Positions 52,464 through 61,868 are shown, numbered from the stretch's first letter. The stretch is 64,000 bases of DNA from Mycobacterium sp. 852002-51057_SCH5723018 (GCF_001667035.1 NZ_LZIR01000120.1:1-64000), one strand, 5' to 3'. Notes: generated from the letters alone by a model not told the origin. Program-made: numbers and translations.

Positions 52464-54188
52464 GTGACCGAACGCCCGGATGAGCAGGACCGGCTCGCTG
52501 AGGCGGCGGGCATGCTGGGCGCAAGCCGCGACAAGCCAAGCCTGCCCGTCGAGCAGCAGGCCGCGCTGCGGCGGGTGGCGACGCTGGTGGCCCGCGGAGT
52601 GGACTCCTCTGAGCTGTTCGCGGCAGTGGCCGATGAAATGCGCCGATGCCTAAGTGCGATGACCGCGGCGTTGTTCCGCTTCGAGACCGGCGACGAAGTT
52701 ACGCTGGTCGCCTCAGCCAGCGATCCGGCGTTGCCGTCGGATCCCGTGGGCCAGCGCATGACGATCGAGGGTGACAACCTCGCAGCAATGGTGCTACACA
52801 CGGGCCGCCCCGCACGACAGGACAGCCTTGACGATGCAACCGGTTCGATCGCTGCAGTCGTGCGTGAGTTGGGCATTTGTGCGGCGGTGGGAGCGCCAAT
52901 CATCGTCGATGGACGCCTATGGGGCGTGGCGACCGTCGCCTCGGTAGAACCTGGGCCTTTACCCTCCGATACCGAGCAGCGCGTCGCTGAGTTCGCCGGC
53001 CTGGTCGCCACCGCGATCGCCAACGCCGCCGCCCGCGACGACCTGCAGACTAGCCGCGACCAGCTCGCTGAGCTTGCCGAGCAGCAGGCGGCGTTGCGGC
53101 GGGCGGCGACACTCGTCGCACGCGGGGCCGCCCCGTCGGAGATTTTTGAGGCGGTAGTCGACGAACTGCTCGTATGCTTCCACGCGGACAACGGCGGACT
53201 GCTGCGCTACGAGGGCGACGGGACTGCCACCCTTCTGGCAAGCCGTACTGCACCGGGCATGGATTCGCTGCCTATTGGCTTGCGGATGACATTAGACGGC
53301 GACAACATCCCGGCGACGATCCTCAAAACCGGCCTCCCCGCACGCCAGGACAGCCTGGAGCACACGGCAAGTTCGCTTAACGAAATCATCCGCGAGATGG
53401 GCGTCCAGTCGGGGGTCGGTGTTCCGGTCATCGTCGATGGCGAGGTATGGGGGGTGATCGGCCTGGCATCATCGGTGCCGAAACCGCTGCCGGAGGACAC
53501 CGAGGAGCGTATCGGTGACTTCACCGATTTGGTCGCCACCGCCATCGCCAACGCCGTCGCCCGCGATGAACTGATTGCCTCCCGCGCTCGGATCGTGGCG
53601 GCCGCCGATGACGCCCGCCGTCGCCTGGAACGGGACTTGCACGACGGAGCACAACAGCGTCTGGTCTCACTCGCGCTGCAACTGCGCCAGGCGCAGGGTT
53701 GGGTGCGACCCGATCAGCACGACTTGGAGGAGCAGCTGTCGGGCATCGTGTCGGGTTTGACCGCGGTTTCAACCGACTTGCAAGAGATTTCGCGGGGGAT
53801 CCACCCGGCGATCCTCTCTGACGGCGGCCTGGGACCGGCGCTGAGGACGTTGGCTCGCCGCTGCGCGATACCGGCCAACGTTGACGTTCTCGTTGAGGGG
53901 CGACTGCCAGAATCGGTTGAGGTCGCCGCCTACTACGTGGTGGCCGAGGCGCTGACCAACGCCGCCAAGTACGCCCAGGCCTCCGAGGTGACCGTCTGCG
54001 CAGAAGTCAGGGAAGACAATCTGTGCCTGTCGATTCAGGACGACGGCATCGGCGGCGCGGATTCCCGCAAAGGCTCCGGACTCATCGGGCTTAAAGACCG
54101 CGTCGAAGTGCTCGGCGGCCACATGAATGTCATCAGTCCGCTGGGATGTGGCACGGCGCTGCACGTCACCATGCCACTCACCGGCTGA
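52464..54188 (+). CDS. Double-GAF sensor histidine kinase (DevS/NarX type)
   Basis: 574-residue soluble two-component kinase. Two GAF domains (about residues 30-170 and 205-345), the second a clear duplicate of the first: EQQAALRRVATLVARG is echoed by EQQAALRRAATLVARG. Then the HisKA_3 dimerisation helix with His393 in ERDLHDGAQQRLVSLAL, and the ATPase N-box VAEALTNAAKYAQAS, DDGIGGADSRKGSGLIGL G-boxes. No transmembrane segment, so it senses a cytosolic ligand. GTG start after GGAGG. No intact response regulator lies nearby; a truncated NarL-type regulator is at 39.6 kb. Flanked by 126-bp direct repeats. Confidence 0.92.
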   Translation: MTERPDEQDRLAEAAGMLGASRDKPSLPVEQQAALRRVATLVARGVDSSELFAAVADEMRRCLSAMTAALFRFETGDEVTLVASASDPALPSDPVGQRMTIEGDNLAAMVLHTGRPARQDSLDDATGSIAAVVRELGICAAVGAPIIVDGRLWGVATVASVEPGPLPSDTEQRVAEFAGLVATAIANAAARDDLQTSRDQLAELAEQQAALRRAATLVARGAAPSEIFEAVVDELLVCFHADNGGLLRYEGDGTATLLASRTAPGMDSLPIGLRMTLDGDNIPATILKTGLPARQDSLEHTASSLNEIIREMGVQSGVGVPVIVDGEVWGVIGLASSVPKPLPEDTEERIGDFTDLVATAIANAVARDELIASRARIVAAADDARRRLERDLHDGAQQRLVSLALQLRQAQGWVRPDQHDLEEQLSGIVSGLTAVSTDLQEISRGIHPAILSDGGLGPALRTLARRCAIPANVDVLVEGRLPESVEVAAYYVVAEALTNAAKYAQASEVTVCAEVREDNLCLSIQDDGIGGADSRKGSGLIGLKDRVEVLGGHMNVISPLGCGTALHVTMPLTG

Positions 54189-54267
54189 GTGCAAGGCATC
54201 CGGTCGTTAATTTCGTCTGCGCGGGTTGTTCGGGGCCGAAGCCAAGCCAAAGCCACACCGATCCCCG

Positions 54268-54393
54268 CACGGCGTTATAAGTACGAAAAATTTCCTCTCC
54301 CGGTGGGATCTCCAGTTGCGAAAGGTTTGGCGTGCAATTGAACCGGCGTTGTCTCCCGGTTGACGAGCATGGCCACGGTCCTACAACTCGTTA
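54268..54393 (+). repeat. 126-bp direct repeat, right copy
   Basis: Same sequence and orientation as 51883-52008 with one base changed (GAGCATGG for GAGCCTGG). Its last three bases supply the stop codon of the small minus-strand gene that follows. Confidence 0.92.
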
Positions 54394-54537
54394 TCCTCCG
54401 AGGGCTTTCATCAGCTCCTTGTGCATCCGGGCTCGCCAGTAGGCCGTTACAGCAGCGTCGTCGTAATGCCTCTTGGCGTGGACCCTGAGGCTGTCATAGG
54501 CTATCCGGTCCTTCTTGTCACGGCCCTTGATTCTCAT
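54391..54537 (-). CDS. Small basic protein, 48 aa
   Basis: Short gene encoding 48 residues, MRIKGRDKKDRIAYDSLRVH at the start and HKELMKALGG at the end. It is Arg/Lys-rich and helical, without recognised motif. The stop TAA coincides with the edge of the 126-bp repeat, so the original C-terminus may have been cut. The ribosome-binding site is weak. It may be a leftover small phage- or element-type gene. Moderate to low confidence. Confidence 0.4.
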   Translation of the reverse strand: MRIKGRDKKDRIAYDSLRVHAKRHYDDAAVTAYWRARMHKELMKALGG

Positions 54538-55084
54538 GTATAGAAACTCTTAACCGCACCGGCTGGCGAGTGTCCTGCCGGAGTCTGGGTGGCTGAGGCG
54601 TGCAAATCGGGTTTCGGTGGCGGCGGACGGGAGCGGCCGAGCGGACGGGAGCCGCCACCAGCGAATCTTCGGGTTCACGTCGTCGATCACCCCGGATCGG
54701 CTGGGTCGGGGCCGAGCCGCGCGGGCACGGCTGAAATCCATACAGAGATGGAATCCCTTCCCAAACCACACATTCCACCTCCTAGATGGTCAGATTTCGC
54801 AATACCCTCGCGTACTCCTCGTCATACAGAGGCGGTACCGGACATGATGCGAGACGTCGTGCCAACCGAGGATGCCGCTGGCGGCCGGCGGCTTCGGCAC
54901 GCTCGCCCGCGAGCGTTCGTCGACGACCCAAAGCCCGATTCGTGACGTCAGGCGATCGTGCGCGTCTGGGGGCATCACTGCCATCACTGGGCATCACTTC
55001 CGGCGCCTGGACCAGTCGCGCTGTGCTAGTTGCGCGATCCAAAAGAACCGCGCCAAAACAACAACCGGAAGGGATAGCACGGTA
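54538..55084. other. Unassigned stretch before the integration genes
   Basis: 547 bases. A minus frame 54550-54771 (starting MWFGKGFHLCMDFSR) and short plus frames exist, but composition and start signals do not support any of them strongly. The end of the stretch holds GGAAGGGA, the ribosome-binding site of the next gene. Confidence 0.4.
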
Positions 55085-55423
55085 ATGAGACTCAAGATGG
55101 ACAGCACCAATGTGTCGTTTGCGTGCACACGAGCGCCAGAACCGGGTACGAACTTCAAGACGGGTCAGGCCAGCGTTGACAAGGCCACCGGCATGCCGCT
55201 GGGGCCGGCCCGAGTCATGGCCTTCGACGCGTCGGGCGGAGACGTGATTGGCGTGACGGTCGCCGGGGAGCCGAAGGTCTCCGCGGGACGTGCGGTCACC
55301 ATCGCCGGTCTAGGCATCGCCTACCAACACGCTCACCCAGACAGCAGATGTGGCACCGGCGAAGGCCGCCGCCGGCGCATAAACGCACTTCCGCAGGAGA
55401 CTGCCTACGGAGAGGCGAACTGA
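55085..55423 (+). CDS. Integrative-element accessory protein, 112 aa
   Basis: Starts MRLKMDSTNVSFACTRAPEP after GGAAGGGA. KTGQASVDKATGMPLGPARVMAFD and GDVIGVTVAGEPKVSAGRAVTIAGL resemble a small actinobacterial family found beside excisionase and integrase genes in integrative plasmids, whose role is not firmly known. The N-terminal two thirds fits; the tail (PDSRCGTGEGRRRRIN) looks unlike the family and may be a frameshifted or replaced end. It overlaps the excisionase by one base (TGATG), so it belongs to the integration module. Confidence 0.7.
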   Translation: MRLKMDSTNVSFACTRAPEPGTNFKTGQASVDKATGMPLGPARVMAFDASGGDVIGVTVAGEPKVSAGRAVTIAGLGIAYQHAHPDSRCGTGEGRRRRINALPQETAYGEAN

Positions 55424-55608
55424 TGAATCTGGAAGACAACGTGTTCAACGATTTACCCCTGCTGCTCGCGGTGCCTCGAGCCGCGAAGCTGTTGGGAATC
55501 AGCCGGCCCTCGGCCTACCGCCTGGCGGCCTCCGGAGACCTGCCCATCCGACGGCTGGGCAGCCGCGTCTATGTGGTGACCGCTGGCCTTCGTGAGCTAG
55601 CCTCGTGA
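55423..55608 (+). CDS. Excisionase-like helix-turn-helix protein
   Basis: 61-residue MerR/AlpA-type DNA-binding protein. LLLAVPRAAKLLGISRPSAYRLAASGDLPIRRLGSRVYV is the classic excisionase motif: helix, turn, recognition helix, then a beta wing. It would direct the adjacent integrase towards excision. ATG 55423 follows GGAGAGGCG and overlaps the previous stop. Confidence 0.88.
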   Translation: MNLEDNVFNDLPLLLAVPRAAKLLGISRPSAYRLAASGDLPIRRLGSRVYVVTAGLRELAS

Positions 55609-55683
55609 AAGGCTCTGTCTAGCAGTGGCATTCCCAATTGATTGCCAGCGCGAATCGAGAATCACCACCGAGGAGTCCGACCG

Positions 55684-57114
55684 ATGGGTGCCGAAACCGC
55701 CGGGGGCCCGACCACCCCCCACCGCCAAACGAGCGTGCGCGCCCGTCGTGCCTTACCGATCACCAAGCGCGTCGCTCGCAACGGAAAAGTCAGCTACACC
55801 TTCCAAATCGACGCGGGCACAAAGCCCGACGGCTCCCGCGATCGGCGCCGCTACACCTACGCGACCCTGGCCGAGGCCAGACGTGAGTACGCGCGTATTA
55901 CCACCGAAACGTCAGCTGGGACCCTGGTCCGCCGCGACAAGGTGACCGTGGGCGCATTCTTGACGGAGTGGCTCGACAGCCGCCGTGTGCGCCCTAACAC
56001 CCTGGACGGCTACCGCGCCGCCCTCAAGCCCGTCATCGACCATCTCGGCACGGTCCCGTTACAGCACCTCGACACCCCGCACCTCGACGAGCTGGTGACG
56101 TTGCGTCTAACCGGCGAACCGATCCCCCACCGTGCTAAGCGCGGGCGGCGGTCGGCCGAAGTCTTGGCCTACCTCCGCGCACAGTCAGACGGCGCGGGGT
56201 ATTCGGAACTGCTGACGACGTTCGGCGAACCTGGCATCAAGGCACTCGACCGTCTGGTCCTACCTGGCGATGTTCTGCGCCCGCGGCGGGCGCGATACGT
56301 TGCTGCGGTGGCCGCCGAACCCGAACGTCCGAAAGTACCTGGCGGCGTGAGTAATCGAACCGTCTGCGCGATGCTCACTGTGCTGTCGTCGGCGCTCACC
56401 ACGGCCATGAAGCGCGGACTGGTTGCACGTAACGTCGCCCAGCTCGTCGACCGCCCGGCCATCGAGCACCGCGAGATGTCGACGTGGACGCCGAAACAGG
56501 TCGAGCGGTTCCGCGAGCATGTCCGCCGCGACCGGTTGTATGCGTGCTGGCTTCTCACACTGGCTGGCTGGCGGCGCTCCGAAGTGCTCGGCTTGGCGTG
56601 GTCAGCGGTGGACTTCGACGCCGGGACCGTCAGCGTTGCCCAGGGCCGGGTCGTCGTGCGCGGCGCGGGTACCGCGACCGGTGGACCGAAGTCCGAACGC
56701 TCACGACGCACCCTGCCGATGCCCGCTGATGTCATGCTCGCGTTGCGCGCGCTGAGCGCGCAACAAAAGCGCGAACGGGTGGCGTTCGGCCCGACATGGA
56801 TCGACGCCGGCCTGGTCGCTGTCAATCCAGACGGCTCCCCGATTCGGCCCGAGACTTATTCCAAGGCATTTCGCCGTCACTGCGCGGCTGCCGGTGTTCC
56901 TGTGATCCGGTTACACGACACTAGGCACACTGCCGCTACGCGGATGCTCGACAGCGGCGCCACTGTTTCTGCGGCAGCGAAGTGGCTGGGCCACGATCCG
57001 GCGATGACACTGCGGGTATACGGCCACGTCTACGACGACGCACTCGCCTCGGCGGGCGAGATGCGCTTTTCGGCCGGGCGCCGCGCGCCGGCGAGCGGCG
57101 CTGATCCACATTGA
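55684..57114 (+). CDS. Tyrosine-type site-specific integrase
   Basis: 476-residue phage-type tyrosine recombinase. The N-terminal arm-binding domain carries ITKRVARNGKVSYTFQ and a SAM-like core-binding region VGAFLTEWLDSRRVRPNTLDGYRAAL. Catalytic residues: Arg in AGWRRSEVLGLAW, Lys in GGPKSERSRRTL, HxxR in RLHDTRHTAATRM, His in KWLGHDPAM and nucleophile Tyr446 in LRVYGHVYDD. All are present, so it should be active. ATG 55684 is preceded by GAGGAG. A long insert (EPIPHRAKRGRRSAEVLAYL...) sits in the core-binding domain. It lies 116 bases from the intact tRNA-Val. Confidence 0.95.
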   Translation: MGAETAGGPTTPHRQTSVRARRALPITKRVARNGKVSYTFQIDAGTKPDGSRDRRRYTYATLAEARREYARITTETSAGTLVRRDKVTVGAFLTEWLDSRRVRPNTLDGYRAALKPVIDHLGTVPLQHLDTPHLDELVTLRLTGEPIPHRAKRGRRSAEVLAYLRAQSDGAGYSELLTTFGEPGIKALDRLVLPGDVLRPRRARYVAAVAAEPERPKVPGGVSNRTVCAMLTVLSSALTTAMKRGLVARNVAQLVDRPAIEHREMSTWTPKQVERFREHVRRDRLYACWLLTLAGWRRSEVLGLAWSAVDFDAGTVSVAQGRVVVRGAGTATGGPKSERSRRTLPMPADVMLALRALSAQQKRERVAFGPTWIDAGLVAVNPDGSPIRPETYSKAFRRHCAAAGVPVIRLHDTRHTAATRMLDSGATVSAAAKWLGHDPAMTLRVYGHVYDDALASAGEMRFSAGRRAPASGADPH

Positions 57115-57147
57115 CGGGCACACGCTCGACCGCGTGTGCGAACACAG

Positions 57148-57175
57148 TTGGCACATTCTTGGCACAACGGGGGTT
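57148..57175 (+). promoter_or_regulatory. Right integrase arm-type site pair
   Basis: TTGGCACA at 57148-57155 and 57159-57166 (11-bp period), then ACGGGGGTT. It is the same 28-bp block as at 37848-37875 with one base changed, and lies between the integrase stop and the att core. Confidence 0.6.
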
Positions 57176-57229
57176 CGCCAACCCAATCCCAGAGCGTCGC
57201 GTTAAGTCACTGACCTGGAAGAACAAGGG

Positions 57230-57301
57230 TGGGCGCGGACGGTATCGAACCGCCGACCGCTGGTGTGTAAAACCAGAGCTCTACCACTGAGCTACGCGCC
57301 C
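57230..57301 (-). tRNA. tRNA-Val(UAC)
   Basis: Intact 72-base tRNA on the minus strand. Acceptor GGGCGCG pairs with CGCGCCC, the D-arm is AGCTCAGTGGTAGAGCT, the anticodon arm CTGGT-TTTACAC-ACCAG gives anticodon TAC (valine), and the T-arm is CGGCG-GTTCGAT-ACCGTCCG-like. CCA is not encoded. Its 3' part is the island's insertion core, and the element keeps it intact. Confidence 0.95.
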
Positions 57302-57355
57302 TGAAACCCGGGGGTCCGCCGCAGGCTACACGCCGGAAACCCAAGCACCCAAACG

Positions 57356-57817
57356 TCACGCCCGCAACGCCGCCAGCGCTTGAGTCCACGCCCGCTGGTC
57401 GCGGGATTCGCCGGGCTGTTTCATTTCGGCAAACCGAATTATCCCCGACCGATCGACCACGAAGGTACCGCGATTGGGGTAGCCGGCGTCGGCGTTGAAC
57501 ACGCCGTAGGCCTGGCTGACGGCGCCGTGCGGCCAGAAGTCCGACAGCACCGGGAAGGTGAACCCGCTCTCCAGGGCCCAGATCTTGTGCGTGGGCGGCG
57601 GCCCCACCGATATCGCCAGTGCCACGCTGTGGTCGTTCTCGAACTCCGGCAGGTGGTCCCGCAGCCGGTCCAGCTCGCCCTGGCAGATCCCGGTGAAGGC
57701 CAGCGGGAAGAAGATCAGCAGGACGTTGCGGGCGTCGCGGAACGAGCTCAGGGCCACGGGCTGCTGGTTTTGGTCGCGCAATGTGAAGTCGGGGGCGGGG
57801 GCGCCGACGGGCAGCAT
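57356..57817 (-). CDS. ahpE: One-cysteine peroxiredoxin AhpE
   Basis: 153 residues, exactly the length of M. tuberculosis AhpE. Peroxidatic Cys45 lies in FPLAFTGICQGELDRL (the PxxxTxxC motif); the conserved Arg is later in YPNRGTFVVDRSG. It reduces peroxides and peroxynitrite, with mycothiol/mycoredoxin as reductants in this genus. The single-cysteine type lacks the resolving Cys. ATG 57817 overlaps the preceding gene's stop by one base (TGATG). Confidence 0.95.
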   Translation of the reverse strand: MLPVGAPAPDFTLRDQNQQPVALSSFRDARNVLLIFFPLAFTGICQGELDRLRDHLPEFENDHSVALAISVGPPPTHKIWALESGFTFPVLSDFWPHGAVSQAYGVFNADAGYPNRGTFVVDRSGIIRFAEMKQPGESRDQRAWTQALAALRA

Positions 57818-58239
57818 CAACGCTTCCCGGTCCGGGATTTGGGCTGCACCAGCCGGCTGGCGCTCCAGTCCCCGAGGTTGACCGACGACGTCGGCATCAA
57901 GCCGGCGGTGGGGGCCGCCTCGGCGATTTCGGAGGGCGGCACGTGGCCGGCCTTTCCGGTTTTGGGCGTCAACACCCAGATCACGCCGTCTTCGGCCAGC
58001 GGGGTGATCGCGTCCATCAGGGTGTCCACCAGGTCGCCGTCGCTATCGCGCCACCACAGCAGCACGACGTCAATGACCTCGTCGCTGTCCTCGTCGAGCA
58101 ACTCACTGCCGCAGGCTTCCTCGACCGCGGCGCGGATGTCGTCGTCGGTGTCCTCGTCCCAGCCCCATTCCTGGACGACTTGGTCTCGTTGGATGCCCAG
58201 CTTGCGAGCGTAGCTCGGGGCGTGATCCGCCGCGACCAA
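57817..58239 (-). CDS. DUF3052 family protein
   Basis: 140-residue conserved actinobacterial protein (Rv2239c orthologue). Acidic N-terminal half (QEWGWDEDTDDDIRAAVEEACGSEL), followed by VIDVVLLWWRDSDGDLVDTLMDAI and VIWVLTPKTGKAGHVPPSEIAEAAPTAGL, which fit the DUF3052 pattern. TTG 58239 is preceded by AAGGAGG. It is coupled to ahpE. Function is unknown. Confidence 0.9.
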   Translation of the reverse strand: MVAADHAPSYARKLGIQRDQVVQEWGWDEDTDDDIRAAVEEACGSELLDEDSDEVIDVVLLWWRDSDGDLVDTLMDAITPLAEDGVIWVLTPKTGKAGHVPPSEIAEAAPTAGLMPTSSVNLGDWSASRLVQPKSRTGKR

Positions 58240-58332
58240 CGTGGAGCCTCCTTAAACCATCCGCGCACCGTGCGATTCGAATTATCGTCGCACAGCCCGA
58301 ACGCGGTCCATACCCTTGGCTCGCCGGGCGCC

Positions 58333-58935
58333 TCAGAAGGACGCCAGGCAGAGTTTCAGCGCCTTGGTCTTGGTGTCGTTGAGCTGGTCGACCCGCTTGT
58401 TGAATTCCGGTATCGACGCGTGGGTGCCGATGGCGTTGGCCACCCCGCGCGCCGCGTCGATGTAGGCGTTGAAAGCGTCCTTCAGCTGCTGCGACAGCGC
58501 ATCGCTGAAGCTGTTGGAGACGGTGGTGGCGCTGTCGTTAAGGGCCCCGATGGCCGGGCCTTCGGTCGGGCCGGTGTTGCGGCCCCCGTTGAACGACGAG
58601 ACGTAGGTGTTCACCTTGTCGATCGCGTCCTTGCTGGTGGTGGCCAGCGAGTCGCACGAGCTGTGCACCGCCCTGGTCGTCAGCGACTGCTGCCGCTGCG
58701 ATTCGCGGACGCTCGACGTCGCCGACGAGGCCGACACCGACGCCGACACCGACTGCCGGTACGCCGGGGCGACCTTCGTATCGGGGGTGGCCGTGCCTTT
58801 CGTGACAGTGGTACAGCCCACGATCACATTTATCAGGCCCATCAGCACCGCCGCCAAACAGCCAAACACCAGCGCACCTCGCTTGGGGAGGTCCCCCACC
58901 TGCGTGCGAGGGACGGCACGCCATCCGATGAGCAC
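58333..58935 (-). CDS. Putative lipoprotein/secreted protein (Rv2240c-like)
   Basis: About 200 residues. Near the N-terminus [24 protein letters not shown] is a signal helix ending in a possible lipobox (IVGC). Next comes a Ser/Thr-rich segment ([20 protein letters not shown]) and a helical domain with two cysteines ([13 protein letters not shown] and LKLCLASF). It is probably envelope-exposed. The start is unclear: GTG 58935 or GTG 58899. Divergent from aceE. Function unknown. Confidence 0.72.
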   Translation of the reverse strand: MLIGWRAVPRTQVGDLPKRGALVFGCLAAVLMGLINVIVGCTTVTKGTATPDTKVAPAYRQSVSASVSASSATSSVRESQRQQSLTTRAVHSSCDSLATTSKDAIDKVNTYVSSFNGGRNTGPTEGPAIGALNDSATTVSNSFSDALSQQLKDAFNAYIDAARGVANAIGTHASIPEFNKRVDQLNDTKTKALKLCLASF

Positions 58936-59075
58936 GGTTGCTGACGTTACCGCGTGGCGATTCGGCGCGCCCCGGTACACACCGAGTTGGTCTCGGCTAC
59001 CCGCCCATCACGTCGGTGCGGCACGATAGAGGGACACAACGCAATAAGCACACCCGCCGACTACAGGAGCGGAAG

Positions 59076-61868
59076 TTGACCACCGAGTTCGCGCGCCACG
59101 ATCTAGCCAAAAACCCAAGCAGCGCAAGCGAACCCGACCGCGTCCGGGTGATCCGCGAAGGTGTGGCGTCCTATCTGCCCGACATCGACCCCGAAGAGAC
59201 CTCCGAGTGGCTCGAGTCCTTCGACGACCTGCTGGAGCGCTCGGGTCCGGCGCGGGCGCGCTATCTGATGCTGCGGCTGCTGGAGCGGGCGGGCGAGCAG
59301 CGGGTGGCCATCCCGTCGCTGACGTCGACCGACTACGTCAACACCATCCCCACCGAGCTCGAACCGTGGTTCCCCGGCGACGAGGACGTCGAACGCCGCT
59401 ACCGGGCCTGGATCCGATGGAACGCCGCCATCATGGTGCACCGCGCCCAGCGCCCGGGAATCGGCGTGGGCGGCCACATTTCGACCTACGCCTCGTCGGC
59501 CGCGCTCTACGAAGTCGGCTTCAACCACTTCTTCCGCGGCAAATCGCATCCCGGCGGCGGCGACCAGGTGTTCATCCAGGGCCACGCCTCCCCGGGGATT
59601 TACGCCCGCGCCTTCCTGGAAGGCCGGCTCAGCACCGAGCAGCTCGACGGCTTCCGCCAGGAACACAGCCATCCCGGCGGCGGGTTGCCGTCCTACCCGC
59701 ACCCACGGCTGATGCCCGACTTCTGGGAATTTCCCACCGTGTCGATGGGGCTGGGCCCGCTCAACGCCATCTATCAGGCCCGGTTCAACCACTACCTGCA
59801 CGACCGGGGCATCAAGGACACCTCCGATCAGCACGTGTGGTGCTTTTTGGGCGACGGCGAGATGGACGAGCCGGAGAGCCGCGGGCTCGCGCACGTCGGG
59901 GCCCTGGAAGGCCTGGACAACCTGACCTTCGTGATCAACTGCAACCTGCAGCGCCTCGACGGCCCCGTGCGCGGCAACGGCAAGATCATCCAGGAGCTGG
60001 AGTCGTTCTTCCGCGGCGCCGGCTGGAACGTCATCAAGGTGGTCTGGGGCCGCGAGTGGGACGCCCTGCTGCACGCCGACCGCGACGGCGCCCTGGTGAA
60101 CCTGATGAACACCACCCCCGACGGCGACTACCAGACGTACAAGGCCAACGACGGCAGCTACGTGCGCGACCACTTCTTCGGGCGCGACCCGCGCACCAAG
60201 GCGCTCGTCGAGCAGATGACCGATTCGGAGATCTGGAACCTCAAGCGCGGCGGGCATGACTACCGCAAGGTCTACGCCGCGTATCGCGCCGCCGTCGACC
60301 ACAAGGGCCAGCCGACGGTGATCCTGGCCAAGACCATCAAGGGTTACTCGCTGGGCGCCCACTTCCAGGGCCGCAATGCCACCCACCAGATGAAAAAGCT
60401 TGCGCTGGAAGATCTTAAGGCTTTCCGCGACTCCATGCGCATTCCCGTCAGCGACGCCCAGCTCGACGAGGATCCTTACCTCCCGCCCTACTACCACCCC
60501 GGGCCCGACGCCCCGGAGATCCGTTACATGCTCGACCGGCGCCGCACGCTGGGCGGCTTCGTCCCCGAACGCCGCACCAAGGCCAAGGCGCTGCGGCTAC
60601 CCGGCCGCGACACCTATAAGGCCCTGAAGAAGGGATCGGGCAACCAGGAGGTCGCCACCACCATGGCGACCGTGCGCACCTTCAAAGAAGTGATGCGCGA
60701 CAAGGAAGTTGGTCCGCGCATCGTGCCGATTATTCCCGACGAGGCGCGCACCTTCGGGATGGACTCGTGGTTCCCGTCGCTCAAGATCTACAACCGCCTG
60801 GGCCAGCTGTACACCGCCGTGGACGCCGACCTGATGCTGGCCTACAAGGAAAGCGAAGTCGGCCAGATCCTGCACGAGGGCATCAACGAGGCCGGGTCGG
60901 TGGGCTCGTTCACCGCGGCCGGCACGTCGTACGCGACGCACAACGAGCCGATGATCCCGATCTACATCTTCTATTCCATGTTCGGGTTCCAGCGCACCGG
61001 CGACGGGCTGTGGGCCGCGGCCGACCAGATGACGCGCGGCTTCCTGCTCGGGGCCACCGCGGGGCGCACCACGCTCACCGGTGAAGGGCTGCAACACGCC
61101 GACGGCCATTCGTTGCTGCTGGCCGCCACCAACCCCGCGGTCGTGTCGTACGACCCGGCGTTCGCCTTCGAGATCGCCTACATCGTGGAAAGCGGGCTGG
61201 CCCGCATGTTCGGGGAGAACCCGGAAGACGTGTATTTCTACATCACCGTCTACAACGAGCCCTACGTGCAGCCGCCCGAGCCGGAGAACTTCGATCCCGA
61301 GGGACTGCTGCGCGGCATCTACCGCTACCACGCCGCCACCGAACAACGCACCAACAAAGCGCAGCTCCTGGCGTCCGGGGTCTCCATGCCGGCGGCGCTG
61401 AAGGCGGCCGAGATGCTGGCCGCCGAGTGGGACGTCGCCGCCGATGTGTGGTCGGTGACGAGCTGGGGCGAGCTGAACCGCGACGGCGTGTCCATCGAGA
61501 GGGCCAAGCTGCGCCACCCGGACCGGCGGGCCGGCACCCCGTATGTGACGCAGGCCCTGCAGAACGCCGGCGGCCCGGTCGTTGCCGTCTCGGACTGGAT
61601 GCGCGCCGTGCCCGAGCAGATCCGGCCGTGGGTGCCGGGCACCTTCGTCACGCTGGGCACCGACGGGTTCGGGTTCTCCGACACCCGGCCCGCCGCCCGG
61701 CGCTTCTTCAACACCGACGCCGAGTCACAGGTCGTCGCGGTGCTCGAAGCGCTGGCGCGCGACGGCGAGATCGACCCGTCGGTGCCGAGCGCGGCCGCCC
61801 GTCAGTACCGGATCGACGACGTGCAGGCCGCGGCGGGACAGTCTGCCGACGCCGGCACCGCGACCTAG
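59076..61868 (+). CDS. aceE: Pyruvate dehydrogenase E1 component (homodimeric type)
   Basis: 930-residue thiamine-diphosphate enzyme decarboxylating pyruvate and passing the acetyl group to the lipoyl E2. TPP/Mg motif: [22 protein letters not shown] followed by [38 protein letters not shown] near the N-terminus; the pyrimidine-binding region is [21 protein letters not shown]-terminal domain [17 protein letters not shown] 59076 after AGGAGCGGAAG is chosen; the frame is open to 58938. E2 and E3 genes are elsewhere, as usual in mycobacteria. Confidence 0.95.
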   Translation: MTTEFARHDLAKNPSSASEPDRVRVIREGVASYLPDIDPEETSEWLESFDDLLERSGPARARYLMLRLLERAGEQRVAIPSLTSTDYVNTIPTELEPWFPGDEDVERRYRAWIRWNAAIMVHRAQRPGIGVGGHISTYASSAALYEVGFNHFFRGKSHPGGGDQVFIQGHASPGIYARAFLEGRLSTEQLDGFRQEHSHPGGGLPSYPHPRLMPDFWEFPTVSMGLGPLNAIYQARFNHYLHDRGIKDTSDQHVWCFLGDGEMDEPESRGLAHVGALEGLDNLTFVINCNLQRLDGPVRGNGKIIQELESFFRGAGWNVIKVVWGREWDALLHADRDGALVNLMNTTPDGDYQTYKANDGSYVRDHFFGRDPRTKALVEQMTDSEIWNLKRGGHDYRKVYAAYRAAVDHKGQPTVILAKTIKGYSLGAHFQGRNATHQMKKLALEDLKAFRDSMRIPVSDAQLDEDPYLPPYYHPGPDAPEIRYMLDRRRTLGGFVPERRTKAKALRLPGRDTYKALKKGSGNQEVATTMATVRTFKEVMRDKEVGPRIVPIIPDEARTFGMDSWFPSLKIYNRLGQLYTAVDADLMLAYKESEVGQILHEGINEAGSVGSFTAAGTSYATHNEPMIPIYIFYSMFGFQRTGDGLWAAADQMTRGFLLGATAGRTTLTGEGLQHADGHSLLLAATNPAVVSYDPAFAFEIAYIVESGLARMFGENPEDVYFYITVYNEPYVQPPEPENFDPEGLLRGIYRYHAATEQRTNKAQLLASGVSMPAALKAAEMLAAEWDVAADVWSVTSWGELNRDGVSIERAKLRHPDRRAGTPYVTQALQNAGGPVVAVSDWMRAVPEQIRPWVPGTFVTLGTDGFGFSDTRPAARRFFNTDAESQVVAVLEALARDGEIDPSVPSAAARQYRIDDVQAAAGQSADAGTAT

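Larger units (their letters stand above)
37688..57271. mobile_element. Genomic island integrated at tRNA-Val(UAC)
   Basis: A 19.6-kb integrated element bounded by a 44-bp perfect direct repeat (37688-37731 and 57228-57271). The right copy lies in the 3' half of the intact tRNA-Val gene; the left copy is the displaced tRNA 3' end. A tyrosine integrase and excisionase lie beside the intact tRNA, the usual layout. The cargo includes malonate decarboxylase, esterases, a sensor kinase and a dehydrogenase, with many broken genes. Conjugation or phage structural genes are not seen, so transfer must have relied on another element or the rest has been lost. Confidence 0.9.

Noticed and set aside
54550-54771. 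73-codon minus frame starting MWFGKGF
   Set aside because: No ribosome-binding site, Arg/Pro-rich and unrecognised; kept as unassigned.
37690-57230. Island as a complete prophage or conjugative element
   Set aside because: No capsid, tail, lysis, replication, FtsK-type or relaxase genes are recognisable; only the integration module remains.
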